Of a stretch of 64,000 nt of DNA, positions 56,745 through 64,000 are shown in pieces. Source of the stretch: a virus; IMG/VR virus record IMGVR_UViG_3300025438_000014, positions 1 to 64,000 of that record; one strand, given 5' to 3'. Below the pieces are notes generated by a model, which did not search any database, was not told the DNA's origin, and saw only the letters and a list, made by a program, of their open reading frames with translations. Each line of letters opens with the position of its first letter. Within the stretch, counting starts at the first letter, position 1. The position numbers and the translations under genes are program-made.

Positions 56745-58286
56745 ATGCCATTTGAATATCAAGGGACTAAAACACGTCGTTTTCCTGCTAATTCCCCTCG
56801 CAAATCTAACCCACCACGCCAAGGTAACTCCTTTGCCGATGCAGTTCGCGCTGCTATCGTTGATGAAAAAGTACTTACCACAAACGGTATGACCGCTCGT
56901 AAAACTACTGGCGATGCAGTACTTGACTTCTTCACTAAAGCTGGAGCAAGCCGTGGTAAACTTCTAACTGATTCTTTCAGTGCAGCACTTGCAGAAGATG
57001 AAACTCTTGCAATCCGCGCGCTTCTATGGACCCGAGATATTACCGAAGGTGCTGGAGAGCGTAAGCAGTTCCGTGATATGCTTCAAGTACTAGAGCGTCA
57101 TAATGCTTACACTGCTGGACAGATTATGACTCGCATCCCAGAACTTGGGCGTTGGGACGACCTATTCTCGTACCGAGACCCAGTTAACGCACGTCGTGCT
57201 GTTGAACTATTCGCTAATGCACTTCGTGCAGGCAATGGTCTAGCCTTCAAATGGGCACCTCGTGAAAAGTCTGCTCGTCGTAGCGAAGCTCGTGTACTAA
57301 TGCAAGCGCTTGGAATGACCCCAGGTAACTATCGTCGTTTCCTATCTCGCGGCACTTCTGTTGTAGAAAGCCAAATGGCTTCTAAAGAGTGGGAAGCTAT
57401 TAACTTCTCGCACGTTCCTTCTGTTGCTTCTTCACGCTATCAAAAAGCGTTTGGACGTAACGCCGGAGAAGCTTATAGCGCATATCTACAAGAGCTTAAA
57501 AAGCCACAAGCACAACGTGATCCACGCGTTAAGATCAATGCAGCTGCGATTCACCCATACGAAATTGTTAAAGCAGTCCGTACAGGTGTACCCTCCGCAG
57601 CAGATGCACAATGGGAGGCACTACCTGACTTTATGAACGGTACTTCTGTTCTTCCTATGATTGATACTAGTGGGTCTATGCGTGGTGGAAATCCAAGTGC
57701 TATCGATGTTGCACTTTCCCTTGGTCTATATGTTAGTGAGCGTAATAAGTCCGCGTTCAAAGATATGTTCCTTAACTTTAGCGGTGTATCAGACTTCCAA
57801 ACTACCAAAGGAACTCTAACACAGCGTCTACGCCAAGTTGATACTGATAAGTGGCACATGAACACTAACATCGGTGGAGCCTTTGCTAACATCTTAAATG
57901 TTGCTACACATAATAATGTACCAGCAGAAGACATGCCAGAAGTTCTACTAATTCTTTCTGACATGCAGTTTGATAACGCAAATCGTAGTATAGATTATAG
58001 TGCAAATCGTAGCCCTCGCTATGGTAGCTTTAAACCTTGGAATCCTTCTGCGGTAGAACTTGCTACACGCATGTATCACCGTGCAGGATACGAACTTCCA
58101 AAGCTAGTATTTTGGAACATTCGAGGAGATGCAAATAGCCCTGTTCGTTTCGATGAACTTGGTACTGCGATGATTTCTGGGTACTCACCAGCTATCATGA
58201 AATCTGTTCTTTCTAACGATCTGGAACATTTTACTCCTTACAGTGTTATGCGTAAGACCCTAGACAATGTACGTTATGATTTTTAA
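56745..58286 (+). CDS. Ro60/TROVE-like ring protein with vWA domain (DUF2828 type)
   Basis: 513 residues. Residues 50-290 are helical repeats (LDFFTKAGASRGKL, RALLWTRDITEGAGERKQFR, FKWAPREKSARRSEARVLMQ, RFLSRGTSVVESQM) as in DUF2828/TROVE proteins. Residues 295-500 are a vWA domain with DTSGSM (D307), TNIGGAF and LILSDMQFD forming the MIDAS. Ro60 and its bacterial relative Rsr are rings that bind Y RNAs and misfolded RNAs and work with exonucleases. Five Y-RNA-like modules lie just upstream, one in its leader. Ro identity versus DUF2828 proper needs a profile search. Confidence 0.8.
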   Translation: MPFEYQGTKTRRFPANSPRKSNPPRQGNSFADAVRAAIVDEKVLTTNGMTARKTTGDAVLDFFTKAGASRGKLLTDSFSAALAEDETLAIRALLWTRDITEGAGERKQFRDMLQVLERHNAYTAGQIMTRIPELGRWDDLFSYRDPVNARRAVELFANALRAGNGLAFKWAPREKSARRSEARVLMQALGMTPGNYRRFLSRGTSVVESQMASKEWEAINFSHVPSVASSRYQKAFGRNAGEAYSAYLQELKKPQAQRDPRVKINAAAIHPYEIVKAVRTGVPSAADAQWEALPDFMNGTSVLPMIDTSGSMRGGNPSAIDVALSLGLYVSERNKSAFKDMFLNFSGVSDFQTTKGTLTQRLRQVDTDKWHMNTNIGGAFANILNVATHNNVPAEDMPEVLLILSDMQFDNANRSIDYSANRSPRYGSFKPWNPSAVELATRMYHRAGYELPKLVFWNIRGDANSPVRFDELGTAMISGYSPAIMKSVLSNDLEHFTPYSVMRKTLDNVRYDF

Positions 58287-58317
58287 TTGGACGTAAGCTA
58301 AAATTTATAGTAAACTT

Positions 58318-58352
58318 TAAAGAGGGTGTTCTAACGAGCATCCTCTTTTTTC
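58318..58352 (+). terminator. intrinsic terminator
   Basis: AAAGAGG/CCTCTTT stem then TTTTTC, after the Ro-like gene. Confidence 0.85.
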
Positions 58353-58380
58353 TTGCTTCGGCAATGAGAGGTTAATTATA

Positions 58381-58680
58381 ATGGAAAAACCAGTGACTAC
58401 AGCAGAACAACTAGAGCTAGAAGAACGTATAGCAAAACTTGAAGCAGATCGAGTAAATCTAGAAAACTCAGACAAAAAAGCAGACCAGCGAAGAACTATG
58501 GCCTGGTTAGCTATGGGATCAATAGTTGCGCTTACTATACTTCTGTTAACTCCTCTAATCGGAGCCGAAAGAGTTGCAGCGCTATCTGACCTTCTAACCA
58601 TGTTTTATATAGCACAGGCAGGAATTGTCTCAGTATTTTTTGGTTCAGATGTTTATATGAGTGTTAACAAAGAATCATAA
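58381..58680 (+). CDS. coiled-coil membrane protein, holin candidate
   Basis: 99 residues: coiled coil (8-35), transmembrane 42-62 and a second hydrophobic segment FYIAQAGIVSVFFGSDVY. The end resembles 3TM holins of GTA type. It lies 1.3 kb before endolysin and spanins. Confidence 0.5.
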   Translation: MEKPVTTAEQLELEERIAKLEADRVNLENSDKKADQRRTMAWLAMGSIVALTILLLTPLIGAERVAALSDLLTMFYIAQAGIVSVFFGSDVYMSVNKES

Positions 58681-58688
58681 ATTTATTA

Positions 58689-58718
58689 CTTGCTAGCATG
58701 CTTAAAACGTGCTATTAT
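58689..58718 (+). promoter_or_regulatory. phage promoter
   Basis: CTTGCT, 18 nt with TGCTT, TATTAT. Confidence 0.7.
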
Positions 58719-58855
58719 ATTGCTATAACGCTTTCTAAATTACATTAACCTACGGAACAACTGCGGAATAGTTATCGAACAACGTATTTGCTTTATCGTA
58801 TAAACGGAGTTTATTAATGTATGTGGGCGTATTGTACCTATAAATAAGAGGCAAT

Positions 58856-59062
58856 ATGAAAAAAAGAGAAGACTACGGAGACTGTACAGGTAAGTGTGCT
58901 ATATGCACAGTTAACTTATGGTCATCCTCAGCAGATAAACCGGTTATATGGCCTTGTAATATAGAAGGTTGTCCTTATGAACACCCTTCGCAGCAAAATA
59001 GAAGAGCTAGCATATTTGAAACATCGCAAACAGGGTCAGGACTAGCTCAGATAGATTTTTAA
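58856..59062 (+). CDS. small cysteine-rich protein
   Basis: 68 residues with CTGKCAIC and later CNIEGC. Probably zinc-binding. Long leader after its promoter. Confidence 0.55.
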   Translation: MKKREDYGDCTGKCAICTVNLWSSSADKPVIWPCNIEGCPYEHPSQQNRRASIFETSQTGSGLAQIDF

Positions 59063-59072
59063 GGAGACTACG

Positions 59073-59213
59073 ATGCACTCAGGTTATCTTTCCAGACAAC
59101 ACCATGAAGAGATTTTAGCAATTAAAGAAGGAGAGCTTGATTTTTTAAGAAAAACTATTGTAGACCTTAAAAAACAAGTCGCTACGTCAAACATGTTAGA
59201 AATAGCAAGCTAA
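59073..59213 (+). CDS. 46-residue helical protein
   Basis: MHSGYLSRQHHEEILAIKEG onward, coiled-coil-like; AAGGAGA site. Confidence 0.5.
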   Translation: MHSGYLSRQHHEEILAIKEGELDFLRKTIVDLKKQVATSNMLEIAS

Positions 59214-59227
59214 CAAGCTTTAAAAGT

Positions 59228-59266
59228 AACATTATTCTTGCTATATTGGTAAGAATAATGTTATAG
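59228..59266 (+). promoter_or_regulatory. phage promoter overlapped by a 12-bp palindrome
   Basis: CTTGCT, 18 nt, TTATAG. AACATTATTCTT and AAGAATAATGTT form a perfect inverted repeat spanning -35 to -10, a candidate operator. Confidence 0.65.
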
Positions 59267-59412
59267 TTAATGATATTCAGTAATTTAGAGTAACGAGTGA
59301 AGGTAAGAACTGTTCTATATTTAATATAAGGGTTGTTGTATAACAGCGCTGAGACAGTTTTCTAGGCGGCGAGGGATGGGGCTATGCTTAGATCTATTAC
59401 TAAAGGTAATAT

Positions 59413-59733
59413 ATGATTGAACAAACAAAGATAAAACCAACACCAAATTATTCTCCTGAGCTATGTGCTAGACTTCAACTACTATATGAAGAGCTAGGCA
59501 ATGAGGGAATAGAGGAAATAGCTAAAGAACTAGATAAGACTGTAAAATCTGTAAGATCAAAACTTGTAAATGCAGGGATATATAACAGAAACAGCTTACC
59601 TGCTACGATTAAAACAGAAATGTCTAAAAAAGAGATATTGCGAGAGTTAGAAAAGCTAAAATTTAATACGCAAGGTTTTGAGGGAGCAACACGTTCTGCT
59701 CTATATAGGCTTTTAGGAGTAGTTAGAAATTAA
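59413..59733 (+). CDS. HTH-type DNA-binding protein
   Basis: 106 residues. ELGNEGIEEIAKELDKTVKS then VRSKLVNAGIY is a SANT/HTH-like trihelix as in small phage regulators. It is the first gene after the palindromic promoter, so it may bind it. Its 130-nt leader has no gene. Confidence 0.6.
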   Translation: MIEQTKIKPTPNYSPELCARLQLLYEELGNEGIEEIAKELDKTVKSVRSKLVNAGIYNRNSLPATIKTEMSKKEILRELEKLKFNTQGFEGATRSALYRLLGVVRN

Positions 59734-59734
59734 T

Positions 59735-59764
59735 AAAGACGGGATTCAGTTTTCGTCTTTTTTT
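59735..59764 (+). terminator. intrinsic terminator
   Basis: AAAGACG/CGTCTTT then TTTT. Confidence 0.85.
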
Positions 59765-59787
59765 CACGTTTAAGTAGAGAAAGTAAG

Positions 59788-59982
59788 ATGGAACAGAAAA
59801 TCCGCATCATAAGAGGTAGGTATGGAGGAAAAAATACTATATCTAACTCTATATTCACATTAAGAAAAAGTCTTGTAATTGATAATGGCAAAGTAACCGC
59901 AACAGTTAATGCAAGTGACCTATTAGGCCCAAAATACTCTACTCTAGTAGTAGAGGTAGAAGACTACAAACTTATAGATTAA
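59788..59982 (+). CDS. unknown small beta protein
   Basis: 64 residues, MEQKIRIIRGRYGGKNTISN onward. Unknown; just before the endolysin. Confidence 0.55.
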   Translation: MEQKIRIIRGRYGGKNTISNSIFTLRKSLVIDNGKVTATVNASDLLGPKYSTLVVEVEDYKLID

Positions 59983-60005
59983 GTCTTCTCGGAAAAGAGA
60001 CATAT

Positions 60006-60818
60006 TTGTCCTTTAAACTAACTAAAACTCAGCTTGATAAGCTAATTAATAATAAAGATAATGCTTTATGGCACGCAGAACTCTCTAAAATTCTTCCAAA
60101 ATATAATATTGATACTGTTGAGAGGGTAGCAGGCTTTATTGCTCAGACAGGCCACGAGTCTGGTGATTTTAGGATTATGTCTGAAAATCTAAACTACTCT
60201 GCTGGCGGACTAAATCGAGTGTTTTCTAAATACTTTAGACGAGCAGGTAGAGACGCTGCTGCTTATGCTAGACAACCAGAAAGAATTGCTAACATTGTTT
60301 ATGCTAATAGAATGTCTAATGGTGGAGCAGACTCTAATGATGGTTGGACGTTTAGAGGTGCGGGTATCCTACAATTAACAGGTAGAGATAACCATACTCG
60401 TTTTGGTAGTAGCATTAATATTACTGCTGAAGAAGCGGCTGACTACTCTAGAACAGTTGCTGGAGCTATCGAGTCAGCTTGCTGGTTCTGGAATAAGAAT
60501 AACCTAAACCGTCTATGTGATAGACGTGATATTGTTGGTATGTCTAAGCGTATTAACGGAGGTACTAATGGCCTAACAGATAGAGTTAACCGCTGGAATA
60601 AAGCTTTAAGCGTTCTAAATAACGAAAAAAACTTTGAATTAATTCGTTTAGGTTCTACAGGAGATTCTGTAAAAGTAGTACAAAAGAAGCTGGGGCTAGA
60701 AATTACTGGTATTTTTGATAAGGCTATGCTACTAACAGTAATTAAGTGGCAAAATGCTAACAAACTTGTAGACGATGGTATTGTAGGCCCTAATACTTAC
60801 AGAGTGATGTTCGGCTAA
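60006..60818 (+). CDS. endolysin: GH19 chitinase-like domain plus peptidoglycan-binding domain
   Basis: 270 residues, TTG start with GAGA upstream. Residues 1-200 are GH19-like: FIAQTGHESGDF holds a catalytic Glu, FRGAGILQLTGRDNH the conserved strand. Residues 205-270 are a PG_binding_1 repeat (LGSTGDSVKVVQKKLGLEIT, DGIVGPNTYRVMF). It cuts host peptidoglycan. Confidence 0.9.
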   Translation: MSFKLTKTQLDKLINNKDNALWHAELSKILPKYNIDTVERVAGFIAQTGHESGDFRIMSENLNYSAGGLNRVFSKYFRRAGRDAAAYARQPERIANIVYANRMSNGGADSNDGWTFRGAGILQLTGRDNHTRFGSSINITAEEAADYSRTVAGAIESACWFWNKNNLNRLCDRRDIVGMSKRINGGTNGLTDRVNRWNKALSVLNNEKNFELIRLGSTGDSVKVVQKKLGLEITGIFDKAMLLTVIKWQNANKLVDDGIVGPNTYRVMFG

Positions 60819-61273
60819 TGACTGCAAAGTTAATTATGTTGTTTTCTGCATTGCTTTTATTCGTAAGTGGTATTTTTTATTGGTATTATAAAGACAGTCA
60901 AGATACCATAAAGATTCTACAAGAGAATAATGCTACACTTAACATTGCCTCCCAACTTGTTGACGATACGAATAGAGAGTTAATAAGTGTTCAAATTAGG
61001 CAAAATTCTATAAATTCAAATTTAAATGCTTCGCTCGCAAACTCTCGACAAGAAAATAAAATTCTTGAACAGAAATTAGCGGAGCATGAACTAGCATTTT
61101 TAGCTATAAGTAGGCCTGGTTTGGTACAGGGTGTTGTTAATAGAGCCTCCAATAAAGCGACAAGGTGTTTTGAGATTATATCAGGAGCACCATTAACAAA
61201 TGCTGAAAGGAATGCAACTAATGCACAAAGTTTTAATAGCGAGTGTCCTAGTCTGTACTCTAGTAATCGTTAG
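60818..61273 (+). CDS. inner-membrane spanin (Rz-like)
   Basis: 151 residues: N-terminal membrane anchor (LIMLFSALLLFVSGIFYWYY) and a long coiled periplasmic part. Overlaps endolysin by one base and the o-spanin gene by 50 nt. Confidence 0.75.
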   Translation: MTAKLIMLFSALLLFVSGIFYWYYKDSQDTIKILQENNATLNIASQLVDDTNRELISVQIRQNSINSNLNASLANSRQENKILEQKLAEHELAFLAISRPGLVQGVVNRASNKATRCFEIISGAPLTNAERNATNAQSFNSECPSLYSSNR

Positions 61274-61571
61274 CGCATGTAGTAATCCTGCTGAAAAGCT
61301 AGAGATTACTACAATAACACAACCAAGACCTCCATTAGTGTTAGCAGACCCAGATGTGCTAACACTAAGAAGTGTTGGTTGGTTAGTATTAACTAAAGAT
61401 AACTTTGAAGAAGAAATGTTAAAGATGGAAGAAAAAGGCGTAACACCTGTTGTTTTTGCGCTTACAACAGGTGATTACGAAAACCTAGCCCTCAATCTAT
61501 CAGATCTTAGAACATACCTACAGCAGCAAAAAGCTATTATTGTATCTTATGCGGAGTATATAAATGAGTAA
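61221..61571 (+). CDS. outer-membrane spanin lipoprotein (Rz1-like)
   Basis: 116 residues from ATG 61221. MHKVLIASVLVCTLVIVSAC ends in a lipobox cysteine, followed by Pro-rich QPRPP. Start is nested in the i-spanin gene, as in Rz/Rz1 pairs. It is longer than usual Rz1. Confidence 0.75.
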   Translation: MHKVLIASVLVCTLVIVSACSNPAEKLEITTITQPRPPLVLADPDVLTLRSVGWLVLTKDNFEEEMLKMEEKGVTPVVFALTTGDYENLALNLSDLRTYLQQQKAIIVSYAEYINE

Positions 61572-61971
61572 ATTTAGAGTATTAGTAAGCGGTGGTCGAA
61601 GTTTTGGAGTACCTCAAAGAGATACTGAGGAAGAAAAAGATCAAGCAGATAAAGAACAAAGATTTATGTTTGATAAACTTAATGCGCTTTTGATCGAGCA
61701 CCCAGATTTTATTCTTATACACGGCGCTGCTCGTGGAGCTGATAGTTTATCCGCAAGCTGGGCTGAGTGGAAGAAGCTAGAGGTAATTCCTGTACCTGCT
61801 AATTGGAAAAAGTTTCAATCAGCAGCTGGGCCTCTACGCAATGAGCAAATGCTTGCTGAACAACATCCTGATCTTGTTCTCGCTTTTATGGGTAACTCAG
61901 GTACAAAGCATATGGTTTCTATTAGTCGTAGAGACGGTATTAGAACAATTCACTACCTAGATATAGAGTAA
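61564..61971 (+). CDS. SLOG-domain protein (YspA/DUF2493)
   Basis: 135 residues. VLVSGGRSFG and LIHGAARGADSLSASWAEWK are the nucleotide-binding motifs of the SLOG superfamily; DUF2493 type. May bind a NAD- or ADP-ribose-like ligand, which would link to the NAD genes. Confidence 0.8.
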   Translation: MSKFRVLVSGGRSFGVPQRDTEEEKDQADKEQRFMFDKLNALLIEHPDFILIHGAARGADSLSASWAEWKKLEVIPVPANWKKFQSAAGPLRNEQMLAEQHPDLVLAFMGNSGTKHMVSISRRDGIRTIHYLDIE

Positions 61972-62003
61972 TTTAATCAGACATAAGCTACCAAAAAATG
62001 AAA

Positions 62004-62032
62004 GAAGTTACTTAACAGTAGCTTCTTTTTTT
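62004..62032 (+). terminator. intrinsic terminator
   Basis: GAAG-TACT / AGTA-CTTC stem then TTTTTTTG. Confidence 0.7.
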
Positions 62033-62066
62033 GTTATTATAAATAGAAATATGGAGAAATAAACAA

Positions 62067-62264
62067 ATGCTACTTCCAATGTACCCTTTATGGTTAGAAA
62101 TATACTTATTTCTTGGACTGATTATCTCTTTGGTAGCTATCTGGGCTATGCAAGTTCAACAAGGTTCTATGAATATACGTAAACAGATAATGGTTATCTG
62201 TATAGTTACTACTTGGTGGCCTCTTCTCTTTCTATTTGCAACTATGAGTGATGATGATGATTGA
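62067..62264 (+). CDS. small membrane protein
   Basis: 65 residues, two transmembrane segments (residues 6-27 and 41-59). Confidence 0.6.
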   Translation: MLLPMYPLWLEIYLFLGLIISLVAIWAMQVQQGSMNIRKQIMVICIVTTWWPLLFLFATMSDDDD

Positions 62265-62478
62265 ACGGATCAGTATTAGCGCTAAGTGCAGTGACCTATG
62301 TTTTGTACAGCTGTATGATGAAGAAGGTAATAGTGTAGCAGTAGGAGAGGGTTATGCACCTTCTTTTATAGGAGGCGGTGACTATGTGGAACTTAGTATA
62401 GACATTAAAACTGGAAAAATTATAGGATGGGTTCCTCCTACAGACGAACAACTATTTGAAGAAATACGAAAGATGTAA
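62248..62478 (+). CDS. unknown small protein
   Basis: 76 residues; four consecutive ATG codons make the exact start unclear. Beta-rich, ends PPTDEQLFEEIRKM. Confidence 0.55.
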   Translation: MMMMIERISISAKCSDLCFVQLYDEEGNSVAVGEGYAPSFIGGGDYVELSIDIKTGKIIGWVPPTDEQLFEEIRKM

Positions 62479-62480
62479 AA

Positions 62481-63029
62481 ATGACAGGTAATATATGGGT
62501 AGTGTCCGACACTCACTTTTCACATTCTAATATCCTTAAGTTTAAACGTAGAGACGGCGTAACTCCTATTCGTCCCGGCTTTGATAGTTATAAGCATATG
62601 GACGAGCACATGATCCAACAATGGAATAAGGTAGTTCGACCCGGTGATAAAGTATACCATTTAGGCGATGTATTTTTTGGTGATAAAGAACGTTTTAAGA
62701 GTATATGGCCTAGACTTATGGGCAGTAAAAGACTTATTGTAGGTAACCATGATGATATTCCTTTCTTGTCTAGTGGTGGGTTCTTTCAAAAAGTACAAAT
62801 GTGGCGAGTATGGAAAGATCATAAAATCATAATGAGTCACGTACCTATTCATGATTCTGGTCTAGTTCGTGGAGCTACAACAACTCCTATGATGCTTAAC
62901 GTACATGGGCATATTCATCAGAATAAATCTCCAAAAGGTCCGTATTATAATGTATCTGTAGAGAACTTAGATGATTATACTCCGATTCACCTGGACACGT
63001 TAGCAGCTCATGCAAGAAAGGTACTATAA
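62481..63029 (+). CDS. calcineurin-like metallophosphoesterase
   Basis: 182 residues. VSDTHFSH, HLGDVFFGD, LIVGNHDD, MSHVPIH and VHGHIHQN are the metal-binding motifs of the short phage/bacterial phosphodiesterase type. Second such enzyme of the window. Confidence 0.88.
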   Translation: MTGNIWVVSDTHFSHSNILKFKRRDGVTPIRPGFDSYKHMDEHMIQQWNKVVRPGDKVYHLGDVFFGDKERFKSIWPRLMGSKRLIVGNHDDIPFLSSGGFFQKVQMWRVWKDHKIIMSHVPIHDSGLVRGATTTPMMLNVHGHIHQNKSPKGPYYNVSVENLDDYTPIHLDTLAAHARKVL

Positions 63030-63319
63030 TGGAAGATTATAGTTTAGCAAATCTTCGACCTTCTGATGTTAGCTGGCTAAATAAACGTATAGTAATTGAG
63101 AATGTTATGGAAACACTCAATATGCGTATCAGTAACTATTTATCTCACGATACTAAGAGTGTTGCTAGTCTTGATACTTTCTACAGTTCGGGCGTAGAAC
63201 TATCTAGTATTATACTAAATAACTTCTCAAAACAAGATATAGCTATCCTAAGAGCAATCCCAACTAACCCAGCAAAAGTATTTTTTGATGGTATAGACGG
63301 AAAGCCTTTTGACGTATGA
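63029..63319 (+). CDS. unknown protein
   Basis: 96 residues, MEDYSLANLRPSDVSWLNKR onward. Overlaps both neighbours. Confidence 0.55.
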   Translation: MEDYSLANLRPSDVSWLNKRIVIENVMETLNMRISNYLSHDTKSVASLDTFYSSGVELSSIILNNFSKQDIAILRAIPTNPAKVFFDGIDGKPFDV

Positions 63320-63645
63320 CTAATTTAGGCCGTATAGCTTCTGTTGCCTTGGAGGGTAGAAAAACAACTTTTGGGTTGTTTATTAGCCTAACAGGTAGAG
63401 ATTGGGGAACTGTTGATACTAGCATATGCTGTATCAACAGTTTTTCCAACCCTCTTCGCCCCGGTATATCAGTTAATAGCCAAGAAGATGTAGATAAATC
63501 GTTTATGACTGTATCAAAAGCTATCGCAGAACTACTACACAAAGCAAAGAAAACTAACATTAACGACTTAATCGGTGTACCTGTTGAGGTAACAATAGAA
63601 AATAGAACCCTCGTATCTTGGAGGGTACTAGAGGAGGTATTGTAG
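63316..63645 (+). CDS. unknown protein
   Basis: 109 residues, no recognised motif; GGAGG for the next gene lies in its end. Confidence 0.55.
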   Translation: MTNLGRIASVALEGRKTTFGLFISLTGRDWGTVDTSICCINSFSNPLRPGISVNSQEDVDKSFMTVSKAIAELLHKAKKTNINDLIGVPVEVTIENRTLVSWRVLEEVL

Positions 63646-64000
63646 TGTATAAACATTTAAAAGATAGACACTTAAACTTTGAACTACACCCGGTTTGGTA
63701 CACTGATGAAGTAGCTACCTTTCCTATGTACAATTTATCAGGCCAACTTACAGGTTATCATATATATAGGCCTGCTGGTTCTAAAAAGTTTAATAATAAT
63801 CCTTATGAGGGTAAGTACTTTACTAGAACATTTAATACCTTTGCTTGTTGGGGCTTAGAATCCTACTCACTATCAAATACGCTATTCGTTACAGAAGGTA
63901 TCTTTGATGCGGCACGAGTCACTTCTTTAGGGTATAGTGCTGTATGTTTGTTTAGCTCAGCTCTTAGTAAACCTCTTGTTAATTGGTTGTACATAATTCG
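63645..64000 (+). CDS. TOPRIM-domain protein, 3' end outside window
   Basis: A GTG start with GGAGG 9 nt upstream opens a frame to the window edge. TLFVTEGIFDAARVTSLGYS is the TOPRIM acidic motif of DnaG-type primases and related nucleases, followed by AVCLFSSALSK. A small primase-like or topoisomerase-like protein. Confidence 0.7.
   Translation, partial: MYKHLKDRHLNFELHPVWYTDEVATFPMYNLSGQLTGYHIYRPAGSKKFNNNPYEGKYFTRTFNTFACWGLESYSLSNTLFVTEGIFDAARVTSLGYSAVCLFSSALSKPLVNWLYII

Noticed and set aside
57551-57964. 137-residue frame opposite the Ro-like gene
   Set aside because: Antisense shadow of a well-supported gene.
1-64000. CRISPR array
   Set aside because: No regularly spaced direct repeats were seen; tandem RNA modules differ in sequence and are paired stems.

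Overview
The window reads as part of a large, AT-rich, tightly packed double-stranded DNA phage genome. Genes are short and overlap as ATGA or TAATG. There is a lysis cassette (GH19 endolysin, inner and outer spanin) near the right end and a very large tRNA cluster. The circularly permuted two-piece tmRNA, the tag ending in ALAA and a cell envelope of Gram-negative type point to an alphaproteobacterial host; that is inference. No capsid or tail genes are visible.

Layout. Bases 1-10600 are a minus-strand unit that runs leftward from a divergent promoter near 10605-10670. It holds a nucleotide-sugar and glycan cassette (SDR epimerase, RmlB-like dehydratase, DegT-like aminotransferase, glycosyltransferase-like protein, NeuD-like acyltransferase), a vWA protein, the permuted tmRNA, an ATP-grasp protein, a TrpF-like barrel, a PTH2-like protein and ribosomal protein bS21. 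From 10683 everything is plus-strand except one HNH gene. Bases 10683-24000 carry small unknown genes plus a carbamoyltransferase, a PD-(D/E)XK nuclease, a UDP-sugar dehydrogenase, MazG, a class II aminoacyl-tRNA-synthetase-like mini protein, UvdE, a lipase, an SprT-like protein and Hsp20. Bases 24000-56200 hold about 37 tRNA genes with readable anticodons (all 20 amino acids are represented) and several degenerate or interrupted tRNA-like elements. Mixed among them are several large structured non-coding RNAs, an NAD salvage block (NMN adenylyltransferase-Nudix, NAMPT, a macro domain) and secreted proteins. Bases 56100-58300 hold five tandem RNA modules that look like Y RNAs, directly upstream of a Ro60/DUF2828-like ring protein. 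Bases 58300-64000 hold the lysis genes and small genes and end inside a TOPRIM protein.

Expression. At least 26 copies of a distinctive promoter were found: CTTGCT-like -35, 18-nt spacer often containing GCTT, TATATT-like -10. They stand before most gene groups and before several ncRNAs, including one on the minus strand. Several genes have ribosome-binding sites inside small hairpins.

How the parts fit. The tRNAs, tmRNA, bS21, PTH2-like, YqeY-like and aaRS-like genes form an unusually complete translation-maintenance kit. The Ro-like protein with tRNA-mimicking RNAs suggests RNA quality control or regulation. NAMPT, NadM/Nudix and the macro domain suggest NAD rebuilding and ADP-ribose removal. 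All functions are read from sequence motifs by eye; no database search was run.
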